From a virus, in IMG/VR virus record IMGVR_UViG_3300048837_000247, positions 1-25,779 of that record: DNA of 25,779 nucleotides, one strand, 5' to 3'. Numbering within the stretch: position 1 is the stretch's first letter; the number at the start of each line of letters is the position of its first letter. The notes beneath the pieces are model-generated. The model saw only the letters and a list, made by a program, of their open reading frames with translations. It did not search any database and had not been told where the DNA came from. Positions 16,027 to 23,240 of the stretch are shown here, in pieces. The position numbers were made by a program, and so were the translations under genes.

Positions 16027-17731
16027 CTTTCACCGCCTTCCCTTTTCCTCTTTGCTTTTCACCACGTTGTCGAGCTTCGCGTTTCTCACGCCTACCCGAA
16101 GTAGGATCAGCACCAGTCTTAGAACCGCGAGCCTGATCCATCGCACCAGATGCCTTAGCCTGGGCTTCGGCAGTAGCAGCAGCACGACGAGCGAACCATT
16201 CTTCCGCACACTTCGATTCACCCTCAGGGTAGCCTCTGAGCTTGCAATAAGTCTCAGGACTCAACCCACCGAGTTCCAGGTCTCGTTGAGCGAATTCGAC
16301 GTTATCCAACACATCGTCAGCCGCATCAATCTCTCCCTTGATTTTCTCAAGAAGTTCACGAGAGACCTTATTGCCGATACTAAGATCGACAATCTTTTTA
16401 GCAATCTCTTTCTTAAAAGTCTTGGAAGGAATAGCAGAAAGAAGCTTTCGAGAAGCTTCGATTTCTTCACGAATTTCTTCTTCACTGCGTACTTCGTATC
16501 GTTCAGGGTATTGAACAGTTGCCGGAGTCTTGGACGATTCATACATCGACCAAATTTCAGCAATTTGCTGTTCGCCACGCTGTAAAATCATTCCGATACA
16601 AGCTAACCCGCTCTCAAGACCTCGCTGGTCTTGTTTCTTAGACTCAGCACTTGCCGAGATATTAGAGAGAGCCAGATTAACTAGTTCCAGAATCTCTTTC
16701 TTAAGCTGATCCTGCTTCTTCATCGACGCTTCTAATGGAGCGGTCGGTGGAGCAATGAAATCAGGTCTATCAGTGCCCTTCGGATACTTTCGACCAACAG
16801 TTGGAGAGACCTTGATCTCGGAATCTTTTGCTATAGCAGGATTCTCAGGACTATCGGGATCGATGGTCTTGATGTTCTGCCCTTCCGAGGAAGGATCGAA
16901 CTGTTCCGTATAGAATGGGTAATTGGCCAATAAATTGTAACTAACATCACTGCTCGACATATTCATCAGAGCGATTTGGTAGTTAGAAATATCGGCCAAG
17001 AGACTCTGAGGTAGCTCAAAAAGAACGAATGGAATTCGTTCAATGTTCAGAGCGATTTCAGGAGTCGATTCATTACCATCATCATCAAAGAACTGAACGT
17101 AGACCCGATTATTACGCACCTTCAATAACCGATAACGCTGCTCGTACCCATCAGGGAGACCAGTAGAATCGTCATAGGTGTAGTAATTGTCTCGCAGAAG
17201 GAGCGAAGTGAACTCATTAGGAGCATCACTATCGTCATAGGTCCAGTTCAAGATATCTTCGGCCTTATAGGCATAGATATAGGGCAATTTGTTCTGAGCC
17301 TCAGTGAGAAGCTGCCCATCAATCGGCATCCTATCTACAAAAATCCCTACCTTACGCATCGGAAGTAGCTCCGGCAGAACTTTTTCTGCCAAAAAGCTGT
17401 TCATCGAACTTCCAATCCTATCGACTCCGCCCTTCTTACCAAGAATCGCTTGTTGGTAAGAGAACGGCCCACCTACCCTAGTAATGTCACACATCCGTTG
17501 AATGATGCCATTTTTAACATCATCAACAGCTTTCTTAGCATAGGCAGGGTTAGGAGTCATTCCCTTACGGGCGACAAATTGCGTATCTGACTCGCGTTGA
17601 GTGTACTTCTCGCAGTATTGCTCAATGAAAGCATCACCAGCTTCATAAGTGGTTCGCCACTTCTGGTAATTGAGACTTTCATATAGATAATCGGGATGGT
17701 ACTTGTCCTTACTGACTAATTTTGCCATCAT
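16019..17731 (-). CDS. Portal protein (DUF4055-like)
   Basis: 570 aa, directly downstream of the large terminase (5-bp gap). The N-terminal region has W-R-T-T-Y-E-A-G-D (about 26-34), then a K-A-V-D-D-V-K-N-G-I-I-Q-R-M helix and F-L-A-E-K-V-L-P-E-L-L-P-M-R-K-V-G-I-F-V-D (about 123-143), which match DUF4055-type portals. The middle has beta wings (YEQRYRLLKVRNNRVYVQFF), then a stem helix and long C-terminal helices with an Ala/Lys/Arg-rich basic tail (about 530-570). Twelve copies would form the DNA channel. Two adjacent ATGs are present (17731 and 17728); AGGA lies 3 bases from the first and 6 from the second. Confidence 0.82.
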   Translation of the reverse strand: MMAKLVSKDKYHPDYLYESLNYQKWRTTYEAGDAFIEQYCEKYTQRESDTQFVARKGMTPNPAYAKKAVDDVKNGIIQRMCDITRVGGPFSYQQAILGKKGGVDRIGSSMNSFLAEKVLPELLPMRKVGIFVDRMPIDGQLLTEAQNKLPYIYAYKAEDILNWTYDDSDAPNEFTSLLLRDNYYTYDDSTGLPDGYEQRYRLLKVRNNRVYVQFFDDDGNESTPEIALNIERIPFVLFELPQSLLADISNYQIALMNMSSSDVSYNLLANYPFYTEQFDPSSEGQNIKTIDPDSPENPAIAKDSEIKVSPTVGRKYPKGTDRPDFIAPPTAPLEASMKKQDQLKKEILELVNLALSNISASAESKKQDQRGLESGLACIGMILQRGEQQIAEIWSMYESSKTPATVQYPERYEVRSEEEIREEIEASRKLLSAIPSKTFKKEIAKKIVDLSIGNKVSRELLEKIKGEIDAADDVLDNVEFAQRDLELGGLSPETYCKLRGYPEGESKCAEEWFARRAAATAEAQAKASGAMDQARGSKTGADPTSGRREKREARQRGEKQRGKGKAVKDA

Positions 17732-17736
17732 TATTC

Positions 17737-19401
17737 CTATAAGAAGTTCTCAATGTCCTTGTTAGCGGCCTGACTGAACGCTAGAGGATATGCAATCTCA
17801 GCATAGTTCCTAGCGTGAGCAAAGTGATCTGGAGTGCTGCCCTCAATGTAACGACCGACGGGGTTTCCGTCGGGATCTTTCTCGTAGATTCGGGCAGGGG
17901 CTTTGATGTTGATCTTGTACTCAGGAGACACGTCAAGAGGCAGCTTGATGCTACGATTACGGAATCTGCCAAGCGAGAGATCGAGCCATGATGTACGATC
18001 TACGCTAACAGTAGGCTCTGGAGCATCGTCACCGGAAAGGTGGATCTCTTTACCGTTAACTGAACGGGTGTAAAAGCACATCCTAGCTCGCCCATGCCAT
18101 CTTTTACAAAAATTATGGGCTTCACGACGAGCAGGCTGAGCATCTACAACACAATATCGTACATTGAATTTCTTCATCAATTGATCGAGTTCTTCAAACA
18201 TCCGGCAACGCCCTTCCCAAAGGACTCGGACACTGGAAAGGATGTTCAAATCATTGGTTCCCACGTTCGGCGGTATCCATAAGTCAACTTCACAGTGCAA
18301 AATATGGTGACCTACGTCGACACCAAGGGTAACAATGCCGCCACTATCCCAAGCTTCATGCTTTTTGTAGTTCTTAGAACGACATCCCTCAATATCTTCG
18401 TCAGTGATCTTGGCACCATCAACAAGATGGCACTTTCCGAGTGTAGAATTGTAAAATTCCTGCTCTTCTGTCGGATCAAAGCGAGATTTGAGGTAATCTT
18501 TTGCGATTTCTACCGGAGTACGAGCGGCAGCCATTGAATATAACTGCGAAACGTGGAATCCACGAGCGTCGCGGCCAGGGAAAGCAGGCACCCACTCCGT
18601 ATTGTCCAATGAAAGCCAATCAACCTTGGTTTCATGTGGCAATTTGTTCTTGCAAAGTTGGCAAATCAGGTGAGAATTATTGATATTTGGGTCATTGATC
18701 TCTTCCGCCGTGACAACCAAGCATTCAGGGAAGTCGAGCTTAGTGCTGCGACTACAGCAAGGACACTTGAAGAAGAATTCTTCTTGTGTAGTTTCCTGAA
18801 AATAGGCGTTAATCCCCTCATTTTCGATACGAGGAGTAGAGATCATCAACACCCAAAAGTCATCTTGCCCCGATTTTCGGTGCATCACCAGGGGCAAGTT
18901 TTCTTGCATCATTTCTTCAAGCTCATCCAATACGATGACATTGACCGGAATGGATTTCAGCTTGCTCTTAGATCTTGAGCCGCGAACGAAAAGGCTCGCC
19001 GCCCCTGCTCTTTTGAGGCCAACATTTTTAACATCGGAGAAAATCTTCGATAAGTGCGGAGAAAGTTCCAAGGCCGGGTCGAATCGGCTTGCTGAGAAGT
19101 CCGAGGCATCAGATTCAGAAGGGAGAACATAGAGCACACTCCTTGATTGTACATCGATATTGTAGTACGTGAAGTTCAAAGCCCATTCAGTGAAACCCAT
19201 CTGAGCAGCTTTTTGACCTACAATGAGCTGCGAGCCTACGGCATCATGCATCTCTTTGAGCCAAGTATGCTTTCTGAACGACCAAGGGCCTTTCGTCATG
19301 TAACGATAGGTCTCGGCCCACTTAGAGGGTTTCTGAACGCTTTGTCTTTTAAGGCCAATCTTGAGGCGATCAGCCATCAACTGCGCTAACTGATGGGCCA
19401 T
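17737..19401 (-). CDS. Terminase large subunit (gpA-like packaging ATPase/nuclease)
   Basis: 554 aa from ATG 19401, preferred over a GTG at 19413 because GGAG lies six bases before the ATG. Numbering from the ATG: the adenine/Walker A-like stretch GQKAAQMGFTEW (about 62-73), as in lambda gpA relatives; Walker B with catalytic Glu VIVLDELEEM (about 155-164); coupling motif ISTPR (about 187-191); a zinc-binding pair CPCC (213-216) and CQLC (247-250); and the C-terminal RNase H-type nuclease beginning V-T-L-G-V-D-V-G (about 357-364), with a later V-V-D-A-Q-P-A-R motif. The enzyme cuts concatemers and pumps DNA into the head. It overlaps the preceding gene by 32 bp. Confidence 0.92.
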   Translation of the reverse strand: MAHQLAQLMADRLKIGLKRQSVQKPSKWAETYRYMTKGPWSFRKHTWLKEMHDAVGSQLIVGQKAAQMGFTEWALNFTYYNIDVQSRSVLYVLPSESDASDFSASRFDPALELSPHLSKIFSDVKNVGLKRAGAASLFVRGSRSKSKLKSIPVNVIVLDELEEMMQENLPLVMHRKSGQDDFWVLMISTPRIENEGINAYFQETTQEEFFFKCPCCSRSTKLDFPECLVVTAEEINDPNINNSHLICQLCKNKLPHETKVDWLSLDNTEWVPAFPGRDARGFHVSQLYSMAAARTPVEIAKDYLKSRFDPTEEQEFYNSTLGKCHLVDGAKITDEDIEGCRSKNYKKHEAWDSGGIVTLGVDVGHHILHCEVDLWIPPNVGTNDLNILSSVRVLWEGRCRMFEELDQLMKKFNVRYCVVDAQPARREAHNFCKRWHGRARMCFYTRSVNGKEIHLSGDDAPEPTVSVDRTSWLDLSLGRFRNRSIKLPLDVSPEYKINIKAPARIYEKDPDGNPVGRYIEGSTPDHFAHARNYAEIAYPLAFSQAANKDIENFL

Positions 19402-19936
19402 CGAGAACTCCACTTACAATAGCGTTGGGGATTTCGTCACTAAGGATGTCAATGACATCAGGATCAGTGACGCGATTAGTAATGACATTGAGGATAAGAG
19501 CAGTAATTTGAAGAATAGCGTTCTTATCCATGAGGAAGCCACTCTGGACTTCGATCTTATGACAAGCTGTCACAAGACCTTGGATCTTACAGATTAGATC
19601 AGAGATCTTAGCGGAATTAGCGATAAGATCGTAATCGTCTGCAATTCCGTTCAGTTGGCGTTCCAGCATCACTCTAAGGATACAAATTTCTTCGCGTAAG
19701 GACTTAAGCTCAGAAGAGTCGAGCTTCTTATCGACATCTCCCTGAATCCGAGCTAGATTGTAATTACGGTGTGCCCGACGTTCCGAAGCTGCGACAGTAT
19801 TAGTACCGTGCTGCGGACAGAATCTTTGACCGGGGATCTTGACGTAGACACACTGCCCTTTGTTGTGCACCATTTCACAACGATTCGGATCGTTTTCATC
19901 CTTGATCCTGGTGATTTTCGTATCAACTGCTGGCAT
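19370..19936 (-). CDS. Cys/His-containing protein upstream of the terminase, possible small terminase subunit
   Basis: 188 aa from ATG 19936 (MPAVDTKITRIKDEN). The frame continues upstream to 20050, but that part overlaps the previous gene and lacks a binding site. Residues about 19-42 contain C-x7-C-x9-C-x2-H (RCEMVHNKGQCVYV, then RFCPQHG), a short zinc-binding knuckle. A helical middle follows (SLREEICILRVMLERQLNGI). The C-terminus is hydrophobic helices (ILQITALILNVITNR). Such proteins often neighbour terminases in phages. A DNA-recognition or small-terminase role is inferred from position only. Confidence 0.6.
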   Translation of the reverse strand: MPAVDTKITRIKDENDPNRCEMVHNKGQCVYVKIPGQRFCPQHGTNTVAASERRAHRNYNLARIQGDVDKKLDSSELKSLREEICILRVMLERQLNGIADDYDLIANSAKISDLICKIQGLVTACHKIEVQSGFLMDKNAILQITALILNVITNRVTDPDVIDILSDEIPNAIVSGVLDGPSVSAVDG

Positions 19937-20258
19937 TAGTAGCTGCCCTTTGCTTAAGGATTTTGTTGATCTCAAAGGCAGCACCTGGATCAGCAGCAAG
20001 AAGTTCCTCATTCTGCTGATGAAGAGCGGCCATATTTTTGACTGCCGCATAACTTGCAGCGATGATCTCAGGATACTTCTCCATGAGACCTACCATTTCA
20101 ACAACTCTAGGATCGTTGATGCCACCCTTCTTAGCAAAGAGTTGAGCACGACGATCCTGTAATTCTTTTCGATTGTTTTCGAACATCGACTGCTGCTGAG
20201 CCAACGTATTTTTAATCTGTTGCTCAAGAGCAGCGTCCAGATCGGCAGATCCTTCCAT
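19923..20258 (-). CDS. Hypothetical helical protein in the packaging module
   Basis: 111 aa, start overlapping the previous stop by one base (TAATG), a strong hint of translational coupling. It is almost entirely alpha-helical: a Gln/Lys/Glu-rich N-terminal coil (LEQQIKNTLAQQQSMFENNR) and further helices (PEIIAASYAAVKNMAALHQQ). No Cys, no membrane span and no enzyme motif. It could be a small-terminase or assembly factor, but no family is recognised. Confidence 0.6.
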   Translation of the reverse strand: MEGSADLDAALEQQIKNTLAQQQSMFENNRKELQDRRAQLFAKKGGINDPRVVEMVGLMEKYPEIIAASYAAVKNMAALHQQNEELLAADPGAAFEINKILKQRAATNASS

Positions 20259-20665
20259 TACAGTACCTCAATAGCATCAGCATCGGGTTCTTGGACCGGG
20301 GCTTCTTGGACCGGATTAGGTCTGGTTAGGTAATCCCAAGCTTTTGCTCCTACAGCACCGAGTACCGGGCCACCAGCAATAGCGGCACCAAGGATGGTAG
20401 ATTTTAGTATCCCTGAGGTCTTCTTCGGTGCTTCGAGCGGCAAGCCTGAAATGGTGATGTTGGTCGTATTTTGTCGACCGGTGTACGGCTTAATGGCAGA
20501 CTTAACTACGTCTAACACAGAGTTATCCTTCCCGAAAATATGGTCCATGCTCTGAGCAGTATGTAGGGCGTTGATATAAGCGTCATTCGCCGCCTTATAG
20601 TTGACGATTTCATCTTTTTCGATCTGTGTATCGAGATAGTCAGCGGCTACTGTTTGCGTGTTCAT
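20258..20665 (-). CDS. Hypothetical protein with one hydrophobic Gly/Ala segment
   Basis: 135 aa. A polar N-terminal half (DTQIEKDEIVNYKAANDAYI) is followed by a glycine-rich hydrophobic stretch at about 91-108 (ILGAAIAGGPVLGAVGAK) that could be a membrane or virion-pore segment. A Pro/Glu tail follows with PVQEA/PVQEP repeats. The start is odd: ATG abuts the five-T tract of the upstream terminator, with no purine-rich site between, so initiation would need an unusual mechanism or a later start such as ATG 20548. Function unknown. Confidence 0.55.
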   Translation of the reverse strand: MNTQTVAADYLDTQIEKDEIVNYKAANDAYINALHTAQSMDHIFGKDNSVLDVVKSAIKPYTGRQNTTNITISGLPLEAPKKTSGILKSTILGAAIAGGPVLGAVGAKAWDYLTRPNPVQEAPVQEPDADAIEVL

Positions 20666-20695
20666 AAAAAGATACCAGGGGCCGAAGCCCCTGGT
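20666..20695 (-). terminator. Intrinsic terminator with UUCG tetraloop
   Basis: The 9-bp stem (20674-20682 with 20687-20695; core CCAGGGGC/GCCCCTGG) closes a UUCG loop on the minus strand and is followed by TATC then five T ending exactly at the start codon of the next gene. It follows the stop of the 97-aa gene by about 10 bp. It would separate the metalloprotease/97-aa transcript from the virion operon, or attenuate it. Confidence 0.85.
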
Positions 20696-20705
20696 TCCAA
20701 AAAGA

Positions 20706-20999
20706 TTAGGCTACCTTACGCTCATGGGCGGGATAACCACCACCAGCCGTAGTAGCCGCAATCGCGTCACGGGGAGCCGAAGCATGGCTCAGACCCTGAG
20801 CAGCAAACGACTCAGCCAGGTCCATCTTGACCAGCTTCTCAGTGAAAGCCAGGTCCATCAAGTGACAGCTCACCTGATGATTTGCGATCGCCTGCGTGCT
20901 CAACTGAAGAGCGGTGTTGACCAGCAACTTCTCGAAAATGTCCATCTTTGTCTCCGACCCTTGGGGGTCATTACAGGGCTGACAGAGCGGATCTGACAT
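20706..20999 (-). CDS. Hypothetical 97-aa protein
   Basis: 97 aa with an excellent start context: AGGAG six bases before the ATG at 20999, within an 18-base leader identical to that of the plus-strand gene at 25113. Residues 6-9 are CQPC, a possible redox or metal pair. The middle is helical (LVNTALQLSTQAIANHQVSC) and the C-terminus is Ala/Gly-rich. Its first 29 bases overlap the metalloprotease gene end. No family recognised. Confidence 0.6.
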   Translation of the reverse strand: MSDPLCQPCNDPQGSETKMDIFEKLLVNTALQLSTQAIANHQVSCHLMDLAFTEKLVKMDLAESFAAQGLSHASAPRDAIAATTAGGGYPAHERKVA

Positions 21000-22275
21000 C
21001 GGATTCTCCTATAAAAGAGCTACCTAATGGACCCTCTGCCGTGGGAAAATAGTACAACCGCGGTAACGCATCGCCTGATACCTCGTCATTAGTTAGCTTG
21101 ACGATTCTAATGGGATACCTAGATTTCAATTGGACAACCATCTCGTAGAGTTCTTTTGGTGTTTCACCAGAAGTCAAGTAGATATAGAGCGGTCTCGCAT
21201 CAACGATTTTAGCTGACTGCTCCTTAATCTCTGCATTGAGCTTTTGGATAATGGATTCTTGCTCTGCGATGGTGAGTCTTAATTTTTGTAGCTCTTGACC
21301 GGACTTAAGAGTCTCTATCTCTTGATCCCGGCTCCTTAGGGCGGCATCCCTCTGAGCTAGGAGGGCGTCGCGTTCTTTTAGAGCAGCTTGCCACTTAAGA
21401 AGAGTTTCTTCGCATTGTTTCAATCGATCTTGGGGTTGTTCCTGAGATTGGGCCTGAGGAACGACCGCTCCTGGGGGACAATTCCTGGTTCCCCATCCTG
21501 ATCCTGTCCAGTAGAGTTCACAGCCGAAGTTCGCGGTGATTTTCTCAGGGTCCTCATCCTGAGGTAGTATTCTGCCGCTACGGTACCAACTAATCCAAGC
21601 ATCTTGGAACTCCTTCAAATCGGAGTAGTGGTAGTGATCTTTGAGAGTCTTAGACCAATCCTTTGTCCGATAACCCTGGATCATGAAATCCGAAAATTTC
21701 TGTCTCGAAGATTGGGAATCTTGAACGTGACAGAGAAGGAAGCGAACATTGGATTCAGATTGACCGTAAAAGACATCGACATCTCTTTTGGGATAATCTC
21801 GATAGGACCAGAGTTCTGAGGTAGGGAAAGCCCTTCCCGTTCGAAGAGCCTTATCTAAGGCATTCTCGAAATAAGTGGAAGTCTTTTCTACTACTGAAGC
21901 ACTTCCTTCATCGATCCAACGAAAACCAGGCTGATCACCACAAATTGAAGCATTGATTAGATGTTGTACTTCATGGGGAAGAACATCATTAATCACCCGT
22001 TCTTTTGTTGCAGCGACGATGGTCATTCGAACATCGTGGATTCGATTGACTCCGGTCCTAGGATTGGGAGAGACCGAGTAATTCATCTTGCCGCCACCTT
22101 CAGTGGCCTTAGGATCGAGTGTTACTTTTAGTGACACCTTACATTGAAAAGGAGCCACACTCCAATCCGCTGATTGTTCGATCCGGCATTTTTCAGCTTC
22201 CTGGAGATAGTTCTTTGCCTCAGGATTCTGAGCATAAAAGATCTGCCCGATCATTAAGATTATTACTGGAATCAT
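20971..22275 (-). CDS. Secreted HEVQH metalloprotease (peptidase MA-like) with coiled coil and C-terminal domain
   Basis: 434 aa. Residues 1-15 (MIPVIILMIGQIFYA) form a short signal peptide with a likely cleavage after A15. Residues about 98-130 hold the gluzincin active site: LPHEVQHLINAS with zinc ligands H101 and H105 and catalytic E102, then WIDEGSAS where E123 is the expected third ligand, as in peptidase MA-like families. Residues about 280-355 form a heptad coiled coil (KERDALLAQRDAALRSRDQE). Residues about 358-434 look like a small alpha/beta domain (RPLYIYLTSGETP, then LYYFPTAEG), maybe thioredoxin-like. Export suggests action on the cell envelope or outside the cell rather than on the capsid. 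It is the first gene of the leftward transcript. No cleavage substrate can be named. Confidence 0.75.
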   Translation of the reverse strand: MIPVIILMIGQIFYAQNPEAKNYLQEAEKCRIEQSADWSVAPFQCKVSLKVTLDPKATEGGGKMNYSVSPNPRTGVNRIHDVRMTIVAATKERVINDVLPHEVQHLINASICGDQPGFRWIDEGSASVVEKTSTYFENALDKALRTGRAFPTSELWSYRDYPKRDVDVFYGQSESNVRFLLCHVQDSQSSRQKFSDFMIQGYRTKDWSKTLKDHYHYSDLKEFQDAWISWYRSGRILPQDEDPEKITANFGCELYWTGSGWGTRNCPPGAVVPQAQSQEQPQDRLKQCEETLLKWQAALKERDALLAQRDAALRSRDQEIETLKSGQELQKLRLTIAEQESIIQKLNAEIKEQSAKIVDARPLYIYLTSGETPKELYEMVVQLKSRYPIRIVKLTNDEVSGDALPRLYYFPTAEGPLGSSFIGESDVRSALSAL

Positions 22276-22349
22276 TATTTCGATCTTTCAAAATCAAGAG
22301 ATCTTTCAAAGAATCTTCCCCTTACATCATATATTAGAGAGATTTGGTC

Positions 22350-22372
22350 ATTTTATACTCATTAAGGTCGAA
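22350..22372 (-). promoter_or_regulatory. Candidate leftward promoter region upstream of the metalloprotease
   Basis: The minus strand has TTCGACC, eight bases, then TATAAAAT. The same two blocks with six bases between occur twice on the plus strand in the 44-bp repeats at 22413-22521. TATAAA is a plausible -10, but no TTGACA-like -35 lies at normal distance, so a phage-specific factor or activator would be needed. The rest of 22276-22349 holds only a pair of direct repeats GATCTTTCAAA (22282-22292, 22300-22310). Confidence 0.35.
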
Positions 22373-22412
22373 AAGCGTGATTTCGGGACTCTATTTGACC
22401 CGCCCACTCTTA

Positions 22413-22521
22413 AGTCCCTCGTCCTTGATTTTGACCTTCGACCCTAGCCTATAAAATCAAAAAAAAAATCTTACCGGAGTCCCTCGTCCTTGATTTTGAC
22501 CTTCGACCCTGGCCTATAAAA
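22413..22521 (+). repeat. 44-bp direct repeat pair containing TATAAAA
   Basis: Two copies (22413-22456 and 22478-22521) differ at one base and start 65 bp apart. Each carries TTGATT, TTGACC, TTCGACC and then TATAAAA near its right end. TTGATT-19-TATAAA could be a weak sigma70 promoter facing right. The near-perfect repetition in a divergent control region suggests duplicated promoters or binding sites. Confidence 0.8.
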
Positions 22522-22573
22522 ATTCACGAAATCAAAGTGGCAGGTGCGGGTGGCCTGGCAATAGTGGACGGGC

Positions 22574-22587
22574 GTTCACTGGTGAAC
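22574..22587. promoter_or_regulatory. Operator-like inverted repeat GTTCAC-TG-GTGAAC
   Basis: Six-base arms with a two-base centre, typical in size of a helix-turn-helix dimer site. It lies just left of the 15-bp iterons. Confidence 0.4.
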
Positions 22588-22611
22588 ATTTGACCCCTAC
22601 CGGTATGTACA

Positions 22612-22678
22612 CTGTACGCATGGTTACTGTACGCATGGTTACTGTACGCATGGTTACTGTACGCATGGTTACTGTACG
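22612..22678. repeat. Four 15-bp iterons plus a partial fifth
   Basis: The unit CTGTACGCATGGTTA is repeated exactly four times head to tail (22612-22671), followed by CTGTACG (22672-22678). Each unit carries TGTACG. Perfect tandem iterons of this length are usual for replication initiator or regulator binding. They lie about 70 bp upstream of the first rightward promoter. Confidence 0.9.
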
Positions 22679-22684
22679 TGCGTG

Positions 22685-22696
22685 AAGTGTACACTT
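22685..22696. promoter_or_regulatory. Perfect 12-bp palindrome AAGTGTACACTT
   Basis: A self-complementary site immediately right of the iterons, sharing the TGTAC core with them. A related GTACACTGTAC lies at the left edge (22607-22617). Probably part of the same binding region. Confidence 0.5.
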
Positions 22697-22745
22697 ATCT
22701 TACCATGGTCGCTGAATCTTTTTTAAGAATTCTGTATCAAGCCTG

Positions 22746-22773
22746 TTGACATGGGTTGCCGATAGTGTATGAT
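22746..22773 (+). promoter_or_regulatory. Rightward sigma70-type promoter P1
   Basis: TTGACA (22746-22751), 16 bases, TATGAT (22768-22773): a perfect -35 and one mismatch in -10. It lies in the first copy of a 37-bp repeated element (22737-22773). Transcription would start near 22780 and run through P2. Confidence 0.8.
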
Positions 22774-22796
22774 GAGGACGTGGCAAGTGGATGTAA

Positions 22797-22880
22797 CGCA
22801 ACCCTTGGAGAAAACTTTTCGGAATTTCATGTCAAGCCTATTGACATGGGTTGCCGATAGTGTATGATACAAGGGTTGCG
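22797..22880. repeat. 11-bp inverted repeat flanking P2
   Basis: CGCAACCCTTG (22797-22807) and CAAGGGTTGCG (22870-22880) are perfect reverse complements. In RNA from P1 they can pair across P2. In RNA from P2 the left arm is absent. The right arm overlaps the first hairpin of the candidate RNA. Confidence 0.6.
22841..22868 (+). promoter_or_regulatory. Rightward sigma70-type promoter P2
   Basis: TTGACA (22841-22846), 16 bases, TATGAT (22863-22868), in the second copy (22832-22868) of the 37-bp element, which differs from P1 at one base just before the -35. Its expected start near 22875 coincides with the first helix of the candidate structured RNA. Confidence 0.82.
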
Positions 22881-23240
22881 AGCGAAAGCTTGCGACGGGC
22901 CAGCAATGGCTGCAGTGAAACCAGTATCCCTGCCTATAGCTGACTACGCTGGACTATAGGTGAGTGGGGGCGAACGGAGTAACTGCCTACATAGTGGTGC
23001 GTCTTGAAACGTACCTAGCCTGCTGTATGTCAGTAGTGGGCACTTGTATACTATGCTGTAATGTCGGCCTACGGCCGTGAACCAGCAGTACAAGCGAACG
23101 CTACGTCCGAAGGGTAGTGCCTTAGGACCGCAGGGGAGCAGAAGCTCTAATGATCTCTGATCATTCTATGCCGCCTAGACAAGCAGGCCAATGAACTGTC
23201 TCCGCCTGAGCAAGCAGGAACTGCTCGCTACGGTATCGGC
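22875..23240 (+). ncRNA. Candidate large structured RNA / 5' leader of the rightward operon
   Basis: About 365 bases directly downstream of P2 with no convincing gene. Helices read by eye: 22875-22883/22888-22896 (9 bp, GAAA loop); 22898-22902/22907-22911 (GCAA loop); 22933-22939/22954-22960 (CCTATAG); 22982-22985 plus 22989-22993 with 23026-23034, enclosing 22996-23002/23009-23015; 23065-23069/23073-23077; 23105-23113/23120-23128 with one G.A pair; 23136-23139/23144-23147; 23149-23155/23159-23165; 23177-23181/23197-23201; 23208-23212/23222-23226. A further CGCA-GAAA-TGCG hairpin (23252-23263) touches the ribosome site of the next gene. It could be an independent RNA or a regulatory leader. 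Phages carry large ornate RNAs (GOLLD, ROOL), but I cannot assign it to one. Confidence 0.55.

Noticed and set aside
22906-22959. 17-codon open frame in the structured leader (MAAVKPVSLPIADYAGL)
   Set aside because: No ribosome site, and it lies across two predicted helices. It could be a leader peptide, but the evidence is too weak to call a gene.
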